Below are positions 35,485-43,301 of a stretch of DNA of 64,000 nt, in pieces. The DNA is taken from NCBI GenBank assembly GCA_905250025.1, contig CAJNOJ010000164.1, positions 177,421 through 241,420 of the forward strand, read 5' to 3'. Origin of the DNA: Adineta ricciae (taxonomy: Eukaryota; Rotifera; Eurotatoria; Adinetida; Adinetidae). The translations under genes and the position numbers were made by a program. The notes beneath the pieces are model-generated. The model was not told the origin of the DNA and made no database searches. It was given only the letters and a program-made list of their open reading frames with translations. Every line of letters starts with the position of its first letter. Position 1 is the first letter of the stretch.

Positions 35485-36345
35485 ATGGTTGAAGAAGTTC
35501 GAAAATACGACACAATCGGCGCATTTCTAGATGATTGCAAGACTTATCTCATGCAAAATGAATGCGAAAATAATCTAATTCTGGGAATATGCAATCAGAA
35601 TCTTAACGTACCTATTGATCCGGAAAAATCGATTTTAGTCGCAGCTGTTAACAAAAGTGGTACTATCATTTCATGTGCATTTACAACATCGAGTAAACCG
35701 GCGTTGGCAGTATTCATTCCACAATTGGATGATGCAATTAAACCTCTAGTAGATTACTTTATTCGTCATCAAATACAGTTAGAAGGATTGAATGGTAAAA
35801 GTGACGTGATTAATACATTTTTGGAACATTATCCAAAGCCTATGATTCAATCGGTGAAAATTCTTCTAAATGTCGTCAAAATTCTTCGGAATATTGAACT
35901 CGTTCAAAATAGCGAACTCAAACTGGCGAGTATGCAAGATTTACCTCTTCTCACCACATGGTTAAAAAATTTTCAAATCGATGCGGGTCTACTTCCATTG
36001 TGGCCAGACGAAAAACTACAAGCAACTACAGCGGATAGAATTCAAAAGAAGCTTGTTTTCGTTCTTGTTATAAATGACGAGCGACGAATCGTCAGTATGG
36101 CGGCTATCGTACGTGAAACAGATAACTTCAGCTTAATCGGCTGGGTGTATACACCACCGGATTTACGAAACAAAGGATTTGCCTCTGCTGTTGTTCATAA
36201 ACTAACCGATTTGATTCTTAATACTCGACAAAGATATTGTGCTCTTTTCGCCGATGAAGCTAATCCGACTTCGAACAAGATTTATCGAAATATTGGTTAC
36301 GAACCAGTGGCAGAATATCTAGACATTTGTTTTTCATCATCTTGA
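35485..36345 (+). CDS. GNAT-family N-acetyltransferase, copy 2
   Basis: It has 286 residues from the ATG at 35485 and keeps motif A (VYTPPDLRNKGFASAVV) and the motif B region. Upstream the first copy's TTG-AAA is TTG-CAA here, so nothing upstream of the ATG is conserved as coding. Roughly 25 residues differ, and none hits the acetyl-CoA loop. Confidence 0.82.
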   Translation: MVEEVRKYDTIGAFLDDCKTYLMQNECENNLILGICNQNLNVPIDPEKSILVAAVNKSGTIISCAFTTSSKPALAVFIPQLDDAIKPLVDYFIRHQIQLEGLNGKSDVINTFLEHYPKPMIQSVKILLNVVKILRNIELVQNSELKLASMQDLPLLTTWLKNFQIDAGLLPLWPDEKLQATTADRIQKKLVFVLVINDERRIVSMAAIVRETDNFSLIGWVYTPPDLRNKGFASAVVHKLTDLILNTRQRYCALFADEANPTSNKIYRNIGYEPVAEYLDICFSSS

Positions 36346-36469
36346 AAAGGAATGCCTAATGACAGTTCAATAAAGTTTGATATGAGTGCACTTAGCACAA
36401 GTGAAATAATATCAGATCACCACTTTGAAAGATCTTAAAATATGACCAAGACCCGAAATCTGTATATAT

Positions 36470-36470
36470 N
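36470..36470. other. Contig join (single N)
   Basis: The left side stops at the same TA microsatellite that continues at 30357 in the first copy. The right side starts inside a coding exon. The ORF that spans the N is artificial. Confidence 0.9.
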
Positions 36471-36804
36471 CAAAGAGGAATGTACAAAAAACAAAGAAAA
36501 GTATGAAGATAAACTCGCCAGTGGATATGCTATTAAAACAAGGATTTATGTGAAATGTTTAATTCAAGCTGCAACAGCTAATGGGGCTTCCATAGGTTTT
36601 TCAATTGCTGGAGGAATAATCGGTGCTTTTATACCCCTTCCAGGTGCAACAGTTGGCTTTTCAATTCTTTTCGGTTTTATAGGTTACGCCATTGTTCGCT
36701 GGGGCACTGGAGTACTGATGAATTTTTTAGAAAAGCTATTTGAAGATAAATATGTATCATTATCGGCTGGTGAAAACGAACCTTGGTGTCAGTGCATGGT
36801 ATAA
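36471..36804 (+). CDS. C-terminal fragment with Gly-rich membrane segments (possible LRAT gene 3' end)
   Basis: A polar start (KNKEKYEDKLASGYA) leads to a Gly/Ala-rich double hydrophobic segment (GASIGFSIAGGIIGAF and TVGFSILFGFIGYAIV), then a short tail ending in CQCMV. The 5' end is missing at the N. LRAT-domain proteins often end with such a hydrophobic segment, and the LRAT gene at 30654 lacks exactly this part. The two may be halves of one gene split by the inserted haplotype contig. No direct overlap proves it. Confidence 0.5.
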
Positions 36805-37106
36805 ATATAGTTTGTGTTTTTTTGTTAATCAAGATCCCTGTAATAAATTGTTGAAACTGCATAAACCGTTCTATACGTTCATTTTCGTAATTTATTCTCT
36901 AAGCTAATATAGATTTTTGAGGATGCATATGATGGGCAGATTGTCCCTCACGTTGTATGATTACTTTCATGTAATGTGTTACTCATGGACAATCGTTGAC
37001 GACATATGAGTTTTTCTTACGAAACTACTCAATGTTTGTGTAAGTGTGAGGCATTGCATCATACACTTTCAACTGATTTATTCGAGAAAAAAAACACGAC
37101 TGAATC

Positions 37107-37178
37107 GCTCCTGGATGGACTCGAACCATCAATCTTCCGGTTAGAGGCCGGTTGCGTTAGCCATTGCGCCACAAGAGC
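37107..37178 (-). tRNA. tRNA-Arg (anticodon UCU) with unusual C33
   Basis: The 72-nt reverse-strand sequence folds into a full cloverleaf: acceptor GCTCTTG/CAGGAGC (one G-U pair), D arm from GGCGCAATGGCTAACGC, T arm GATGG-TTCGAGT-CCATC, and a 5-nt variable loop. The anticodon stem is CCGG/CCGG with an A-A mismatch at the top, and the loop is CCTCTAA. Position 33, almost always U, is C here. The anticodon UCU and the D-arm sequence match eukaryotic tRNA-Arg(UCU). No intron is present. Function is possible but the C33 raises doubt. Confidence 0.8.
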
Positions 37179-37254
37179 ACGAGTATGTATCATATTGTGA
37201 ACACCCTCATTCTCACGGACACAAAACTGATAAGGAGTTACGAAACATAAACTG

Positions 37255-37779
37255 TCAACATGCACTCATGGATATGTTTGAATAAATAAATACTAGTGAA
37301 GAATAAAAAGTTTCGGATCGTGTACTCGAACTTGTAATCGTTCGATTAGTGTTATTCTCATAATAAATATTTATATCATCACAATTAATAACACTGATCG
37401 TCGCGTTTGATTTCAAGTACGCTTGGATATTTTGACCATTGTAAATTGTTAAACATGCGTTCGACTCCAAATAAGCTGTGATATCTTTGCCATTGGAAAT
37501 TTCAACATACCCATCGGTTTGAACATAGACGAAGACATCCTCCGCATTGCTAATGATCAATGTAGCATTTGACTCAAGATAAGCTGTGACATTTTTGCCA
37601 TTTGGAACGTTAAGAGTTACATTTTTTTTAATATAAAATCCATTCGTAGTACCCTTATTAGTCGTGGATCTGCTAGCGTTGACGCAATCCCACGTTTGTC
37701 CTGATAGAGGAACAACTGCATTGTATGATAAGTTTGCTGTCGCTGTTGACCGTGTCGAAGTTCTTGATACCGTAGACAT
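37255..37779 (-). CDS. Repeat protein with beta-helix-like glycosylated repeats, copy 1
   Basis: Starting at the ATG at 37779 gives 174 residues. The body is a set of imperfect 18-22-residue repeats (NGKNVTAYLESNATLIISN; GKDITAYLESNACLTIYNG; NIQAYLKSNATISVINC) that suggest a small right-handed beta-helix or solenoid. Many N-X-T/S sites point to an extracellular protein, yet this ORF has no signal peptide. It may therefore be the second exon of the signal-bearing ORF just upstream (37837-38214). An acceptor at the CAAG before the ACT codon would keep frame but is weak. Family not recognised. Confidence 0.55.
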   Translation of the reverse strand: MSTVSRTSTRSTATANLSYNAVVPLSGQTWDCVNASRSTTNKGTTNGFYIKKNVTLNVPNGKNVTAYLESNATLIISNAEDVFVYVQTDGYVEISNGKDITAYLESNACLTIYNGQNIQAYLKSNATISVINCDDINIYYENNTNRTITSSSTRSETFYSSLVFIYSNISMSAC

Positions 37780-37836
37780 GATCGATGACGAGTTTGTCTC
37801 TTTAGAAAAAAAATGCGAATAGATCATATTTTTTTT

Positions 37837-38214
37837 TTACAAAAATGATGACTTGCTTATTAATTCATTAGTAGTATCAGAAGGAAAAACTACTGTTGAC
37901 GCTCTGTCGATGATGGGTAAAAGCAGAAAGTAAAGTGAGCCGGCTGAATTATTCATTAACGATAAAGACTCAAAAATTAAAGGTTGTGAAAATATTTCAC
38001 ATGTGTCATTATTAGGAAAGCAATTAATAGCAAAGATTTTTGTTGTGTTAAAGAGCATGTCACATAAGCATGCGCGACAAGTGCCATTCACTGTAGTAGA
38101 ACTGTAGTTGGTCACTTGTAGAGAGACATTATAAATCACTGGAAGAGAATTTGTACCGTTCGACACTGTTACGATTGAATGCAGAAGGGTAATATAGAAG
38201 AAATTGCATCGCAT
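37837..38214 (-). CDS. Secreted-type Cys-containing protein, copy 1
   Basis: From the ATG at 38214 the N terminus is signal-like (MRCNFFYITLLHSIVTVSNG). It is followed by about 105 residues with several N-glycosylation sites and at least four Cys (GTCRACLCDML, CFPNNDTCEIF). It ends after TTNELISKSSFL. An upstream in-frame ATG at 38292 would add 26 residues before the signal and is less likely. The next ORF starts about 60 bp downstream on the same strand and could be a continuation after splicing. No known domain. Confidence 0.5.
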   Translation of the reverse strand: MRCNFFYITLLHSIVTVSNGTNSLPVIYNVSLQVTNYSSTTVNGTCRACLCDMLFNTTKIFAINCFPNNDTCEIFSQPLIFESLSLMNNSAGSLYFLLLPIIDRASTVVFPSDTTNELISKSSFL

Positions 38215-38482
38215 TTCTGATTGATAAGAATTCAAAATGAGATAAAAAAATAAAATTCTCGTTTCCTTCTTATAAGTTATCGGCGAGAACAAAGTCTTCG
38301 GGAATAAAAGGAATTCTTTACAGAATGGTGTGATTCGGCCGATGTTTGTCTAAATTGTCCGGAAGCGATTTTTATTTAATTTCTAATCAATCAACGAACG
38401 GAAAAAATAATAAATGGTATATGTATATATGCCAAAGTGTCGTTTGATCATCATAGATCTTTTTTATGTTTTTAACATGATT

Positions 38483-40771
38483 TCACTGTTTTTCAGTAAG
38501 ACGATCAATATTACACTTAACTCTAAGTGCCACCGGATGATTGTGTGGTAGAAACTTGTCAAACATGAACAATGCTTGTAGATTATAGTCCAACGCTGTG
38601 TCACTTTGATTTTGTTCTTCATAACATTCAGCAAGTTGAACGAAACTGTAGCCTATATCACTATGTCCATCAGGATATGATACTTGTCGCATTACCAATG
38701 CTTGTTGGTGATATTGTAAAGCTTCGTCGACTTTCCCTTGATGATAGAGAACTGATCCAATTCCATCCAAACTTACAGCAATGTAAGGATGATCTGGCGG
38801 AAGTAATTTCTTGCGCATACTTAGCGCCTGATGGTGGCAACTTAAACTTTCATCGTACTTCCGTTGCTTTTCATAAATACGACCACTCGTGTGTATACTT
38901 TTAGCAGTATCAATGTGACCATTTGGATAGAATTGCTCACGAATTTTCAGTGCTCGTTGACAATTGTCTAGTGCCTGATCGTATTTCTGTTGATGATACA
39001 AAGTATGGCCGATATTGTTCAGACTTGCAGCTATATCAACATGATCGTCGGGATAGAATGCTCGTCGAACCTTTAGCGCCTGTTGATGATACTCTAAAGC
39101 TTGTTCGTAATTGCCTTGTTGGTCAAGAATCAGTGCAATGTAATTGAGACTTTGAGCGATATCAACGTGACCATCTGGATAGATTTCTTCGCGAATTTGT
39201 AAGATTCTTTTATGTAGATCCAAAGCTTCATTAAACTTTCCCTGTCGATATAGAGAACCAGCGATGTTATTCATAACTACAGCCAAGTCTTTGACTCGTG
39301 GCGGTATCGCCTCGATCATTCGATCATAAGCTCGACTATAATATGTCCGCGCCTGTTCCCATTGGCTTTTATAATCGAGAGCTTGTCCAATATTGAATTC
39401 AATCCATGCGAGATCATCTCCATTTGGTTCTTTTAGTAGTTCTTCAAAATACTCCTGTGATTGATTATATTGACCGAGGTTACACATCAGTTGACCGAGA
39501 ACGATAGCAACACTTTTGCTCTCTACTTCCTGTTTCGTTAGATTCATGTAATCTTTCGTTATTCGTTCTCCTTCAGTTGACACATCCATACGAACAAAGT
39601 TTATTGAATCTATTTCTTCGATCGAAATTAGTTGAAATGCTGCATTTAAATCAAATAGTACTTCTTCTTCCGACGGATAAGCACTGAATCGAGCGATATC
39701 AGCATAGGTCACACTTTTCCCAATCTTTTCCACATGACATTCGATGTGAAAGAGAACGCGAACGTCATTCGGACTTCTCGTGGCTTTCTTGATGAATTTC
39801 ATCGCCTGTGTTCGCGATCGACTAGTTGATAAGTACCCATTCGTCGAGATAATCTTTCCTTGACTTGCTTGAAGTTTTTCCAGTTCTTTTCGATCCAAGT
39901 AAGTTCCTCGATAAAGATTCAGGGTCTTTTGATTCGACAAGAAAAGTTGTTCTTGTTCCTTGACGAGACTGTTGGATAGATCATGAATGAAGAAACGAAA
40001 CGTTTGTAGTTGATTCAGATCTTCTGTTCGCAATGCTTTGTTAATCAACTTAAAAAGAAATGATTGTTTCGAATACCACTGAATTGCGTTCGAACCGCAG
40101 AATTCATTTTCGAATCGCTCGATCATGTTTAACTCTGCTCGATTCCCACGATAATAATTTCGACAAAACTCAAGCATTTGCTGTTTTGCCTGTTGATTGA
40201 TCGGCAGAAGAACAATTAATTGATGAAAAAGTTGAAACCAAAGAAATTCAGCGGATTGCTGAGATAAATCTTTCGTTGATCGTTCCCGGTGATCGAACGT
40301 ACTGAACGTCTGTAGTTGTTTATTGAAAAGATCGATTTGATGTCGAATGGACGAACAAAGTTCGTCCAGATTAACATAGATACCAACGATTTTGTCATAT
40401 TCATTGGTTAAATGCATCCATTTATCTTTCATCATACAAAAGACAAAGATTAAATCGACTTGATCGAGATTGGCCACGTGAGGCAGGATATGTGATGCTT
40501 TCGAACCTGATGTGATTAAAAAGATCTTTTCGTGATTAATTGATCGTATATACTTGACGCATCGATCAACATCTGTAAAAAAGCTAACATAATCATTGAT
40601 GGAACGTAATTGTTGTTTGGTCAGTTCGGCATCTTCTACGGAGTCAATATTTGGATCAAACCAAATGAGTGTGGTACTTTCTTTATTTTGATCGATTCGT
40701 ACGGAAAGTGATGGTATCTGATTGGTTTTCTTCTCGATCTTTTTGTGTATTTTTTGCATTAGTTTATTCAT
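38483..40771 (-). CDS. Arginine ADP-ribosyltransferase (ART) domain plus TPR repeats, copy 1
   Basis: Intronless, 762 residues. Residues 1-180 form an unassigned alpha/beta region. The ART domain spans about 190-400, with the R-S-E triad visible: Arg288 in LNLYRGTY, the STS motif at 315-317 in GYLSTSRSR, and EEEVLF with the catalytic E-x-E at 368-370. Residues 430-750 are seven or so kinesin-light-chain-type TPRs of 42 residues (ALEYHQQALKVRR, ALDNCQRALKIRE, SLNNIGHTLYHQQKYDQAL). It should transfer ADP-ribose from NAD to arginine on a partner recruited by the TPRs. No signal peptide is present, so it is probably intracellular. This fusion is common in bdelloids. Confidence 0.88.
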   Translation of the reverse strand: MNKLMQKIHKKIEKKTNQIPSLSVRIDQNKESTTLIWFDPNIDSVEDAELTKQQLRSINDYVSFFTDVDRCVKYIRSINHEKIFLITSGSKASHILPHVANLDQVDLIFVFCMMKDKWMHLTNEYDKIVGIYVNLDELCSSIRHQIDLFNKQLQTFSTFDHRERSTKDLSQQSAEFLWFQLFHQLIVLLPINQQAKQQMLEFCRNYYRGNRAELNMIERFENEFCGSNAIQWYSKQSFLFKLINKALRTEDLNQLQTFRFFIHDLSNSLVKEQEQLFLSNQKTLNLYRGTYLDRKELEKLQASQGKIISTNGYLSTSRSRTQAMKFIKKATRSPNDVRVLFHIECHVEKIGKSVTYADIARFSAYPSEEEVLFDLNAAFQLISIEEIDSINFVRMDVSTEGERITKDYMNLTKQEVESKSVAIVLGQLMCNLGQYNQSQEYFEELLKEPNGDDLAWIEFNIGQALDYKSQWEQARTYYSRAYDRMIEAIPPRVKDLAVVMNNIAGSLYRQGKFNEALDLHKRILQIREEIYPDGHVDIAQSLNYIALILDQQGNYEQALEYHQQALKVRRAFYPDDHVDIAASLNNIGHTLYHQQKYDQALDNCQRALKIREQFYPNGHIDTAKSIHTSGRIYEKQRKYDESLSCHHQALSMRKKLLPPDHPYIAVSLDGIGSVLYHQGKVDEALQYHQQALVMRQVSYPDGHSDIGYSFVQLAECYEEQNQSDTALDYNLQALFMFDKFLPHNHPVALRVKCNIDRLTEKQ

Positions 40772-41695
40772 GATCTTCAGATTTGATGTTGGAGGAATGT
40801 TTACTGCGTGATGTGTATTGAAAAAAGGTAAAGCGTACGCATTAAGAAAGGCGAAAAGAATTCAATAAGTTTCTCGATGTCTTTTAACAATAACAAACGC
40901 GCTGTTTTCTCTCCACATGCTTTCAACGTCGATGAATTCATGCTAAGCTTGAAACTCGAGAAATACACCTCTAAACAATCAAGTGAAGCCGTTCCATTTC
41001 TGCAACACAAATCATTTACTTGATAGAAGGTAGACACACAAGCTCATTTCATCGATTATTCTATTAACTAAGAGCGCGTACTGTGCCACTATCAGTACGA
41101 TTTAAATATTCAATATGAATTTCTTCTTTGAACAAAACGAATACGGATATTGTGATTTTGAATATTTGTATCCAATCTTACAAACGGAACAATATCGTCG
41201 GATTTAAGTCGCGAGAAACGTATACATCAACTCGGTCAGGATGGATAATTTTCACTATCGCACTTTTTAACAATCGATATGTCATCATTCCCATCTTGTC
41301 GATGATAAACAAGTATGCTATCATAGTCATTAGAAGACGGTATCTGACACTCATCATTTCTATTTGTCATGATACAATGTGTGCGTGTTATCTCGATTCC
41401 TCTGATATTGTCATAAACCAATAACATCGGAAGTAAAACTGCAACATCATCATCATATACTTCAGAGTATAGTATGCTCTTTGGTATACTCTTCTGAAGT
41501 GACTAATAAATGCAGTATCTGATTTATCGAGTGAATTTGTCATATTAAGACATATATGTGTATTACACTATCGACGAAGCGATTATATATTTGATTATCG
41601 TAAACTTTACGATACAAAAGTGGAAAGGGATCATAACGAAAGAGTATTTTGTGAAACGTTGACGGTCGCTTCAGACGCAACTTACTCTATTGAAT
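40772..41695. other. Divergent intergenic region between TPR-ART and M28 genes, copy 1
   Basis: No gene is supported. A short reverse-strand ORF (40801-41037) is disrupted by indels in the second copy. An imperfect hairpin lies at 41459-41500 (arms ACTTCAGA-GTATA and TATAC-TCTTCTGAAGT), conserved at 46217-46258. Confidence 0.55.
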
Positions 41696-41850
41696 ATGGA
41701 ACAGCGAAGTCGTCCTCTACTGATTATACTAGGTGCTATTGCCCTCTTTGTTATTATCACATTTGCCCTAGCTGCCGCTGCGCTTGGCACCTTGAACAAA
41801 CGATTCAATGACCTTGAGAAGAAGCTGGTTACGACAACTACGCCAATAAG
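41696..41850 (+). CDS. M28 peptidase 5' end, copy 1 (cut by gap)
   Basis: The 51 codons encode a short cytosolic N terminus (MEQRSRPLL), a signal anchor (IILGAIALFVIITFALAAAA) and the start of a Thr-rich stem. It matches the intact copy at 46454 with two replacements. The remainder falls in the run of Ns. Confidence 0.8.
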
Positions 41851-41923
41851 NNNNNNNNNNNNNNNNNNNNNNNNNNNNNNNNNNNNNNNNNNNNNNNNNN
41901 NNNNNNNNNNNNNNNNNNNNNNN
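41851..41923. other. Assembly gap of 73 Ns
   Basis: The left contig ends inside the M28 gene and the right contig begins inside a tRNA that corresponds to the one at 37107. The two contigs therefore overlap in homologous content rather than adjoin. Confidence 0.95.
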
Positions 41924-41993
41924 TCCTGGATGGACTCGAACCATCAATCTTCCGGTTAGAGGCCGGTTGCGTTAGCCATTGCGCCACAAGAGC
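41924..41993 (-). tRNA. tRNA-Arg (UCU), copy 2, last two bases lost at gap
   Basis: It is identical to the tRNA at 37107-37178 over 70 nt, including the C33 and the anticodon-stem top mismatch. The 3' terminal GC falls in the gap. Confidence 0.75.
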
Positions 41994-42071
41994 ACGAGTA
42001 TGTATCATATTGTGAACACCCTCATTCTCACGGACACAAAACTGATAAGGATTTACGTAACATATAAACTG

Positions 42072-42596
42072 TCAACATCCATTCATGGATATGTTCGAGT
42101 AAATAAATACTAGTGAAGAAGAAAAAGTTTCGGATCGTGTATTCCAGTTCGTAATCGTTCGATTAGTGTTATTCTCATAATAAATATTTATATTATCACA
42201 ATTGATAACACTGATCGTCGCGTTTGATTTCAAGTACGCTTGGATATTTTCACCGTTGGAAATTGTTAAACATGCGTTCGACTCCAAATAAGCTGTGATA
42301 TCTCTGCCATTGGAAATTTCAACATTCCCATCGGTTTGAACAAAGACGAAGATATTGTCCGCATTGCTGATGGCCAATTTAGCATTTGACTCGAGATAAG
42401 CTGTGACATTTTTGCCATTCGGAATGTTGAGAGTTACACTCTTTTTAATATACAATCCATTCGTATTACCCTTATTATTCGTGGATCCACTAGCGTTGAC
42501 GCAACTCCACGTTTGTCCTGACAGAGGGACAACTGCATTGTATGATAAGTTTGCTGTCGCTGTTGGCCGTGTCGAAGTTCTTGATATCGTAGACAT
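42072..42596 (-). CDS. Beta-helix-like repeat protein, copy 2
   Basis: It has 174 residues, same length as copy 1, starting at the homologous ATG. Repeat units are preserved (NGKNVTAYLESNAKLAISN, GRDITAYLESNACLTISNG). Substitutions fall within repeats without breaking their length, which supports selection for the protein. Confidence 0.55.
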   Translation of the reverse strand: MSTISRTSTRPTATANLSYNAVVPLSGQTWSCVNASGSTNNKGNTNGLYIKKSVTLNIPNGKNVTAYLESNAKLAISNADNIFVFVQTDGNVEISNGRDITAYLESNACLTISNGENIQAYLKSNATISVINCDNINIYYENNTNRTITNWNTRSETFSSSLVFIYSNISMNGC

Positions 42597-42652
42597 GATT
42601 GATGATGAGTTCGTCTCTTTACAAAAAAAAACTCGAATAGATCATACTTTTT

Positions 42653-43030
42653 TTACAAGAATGATGACTTGCTCATTAATTCGTTGGTAGTATCAGAAGC
42701 AAAAGCTGCTGTTGACGCTCTGTCAATGATGGGTAAAAGCAGAAAGTAAAGTGAGCCGGCTGAATTATTCATTAACGATAAAGACTCAAAAATTAAAGGT
42801 TGTGAAAAAATTTCACATGTGTCATTATTAGGAAAGCAATTAGTAGCAAAGATTTTTGTTCTATTAAAGAGCATGTCACACAAACATGCGTGACAAGTGC
42901 CATTCACTTTAGTAGAGCTGTAGTTGGTCACTTGTAGAGAGACATTATAAATCACTGGAAAAGAATTTATACCGTTCGACACTCGTACGATTAAATGTAG
43001 AAGAGCAAGATAGAAGAAATCGCGTCGCAT
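42653..43030 (-). CDS. Secreted-type Cys-containing protein, copy 2
   Basis: Counterpart of 37837-38214, with all Cys positions kept and a signal-like N terminus (MRRDFFYLALLHLIVRVSNG). No stop or shift. Confidence 0.5.
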   Translation of the reverse strand: MRRDFFYLALLHLIVRVSNGINSFPVIYNVSLQVTNYSSTKVNGTCHACLCDMLFNRTKIFATNCFPNNDTCEIFSQPLIFESLSLMNNSAGSLYFLLLPIIDRASTAAFASDTTNELMSKSSFL

Positions 43031-43301
43031 ATCCGATAGATAAAAATTCAAAATGAGGTGAAGAAATAAAACTCTCGTTTCCTTCTTAGAAGTTATCGGC
43101 GAGAACAAAGTCTTCGGGAATAAAAGGAATTCTTTACAGAATGGCGTGATTCGGCCGATGTTTGTCTAAATTGTCCGGACGCGATTTTTCATTTATAATT
43201 TCTAATCAATCAACGAACGGAAAAAATAATAAATGGTATATGTCTATATGTCAAAGTGTCGTTTGATGATCATCGATCTTTTTTATGTTTTCAGTATGAT
43301 T

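Noticed and set aside
36442..36804. A 120-codon ORF starting in the flank of the GNAT gene
   Set aside because: Its first codons come from the 3' flank of the previous contig and cross the N at 36470; only 36471-36804 is kept.
40801..41037. A reverse-strand ORF upstream of the TPR-ART gene
   Set aside because: The homologous region of the second copy has indels that break it; it is more likely leader or promoter sequence.
41620..41811. A short plus-strand ORF with Cys and His residues, repeated at 46378-46569
   Set aside because: It overlaps the start of the M28 gene in another frame; the M28 frame has the signal anchor and continues into the domain.
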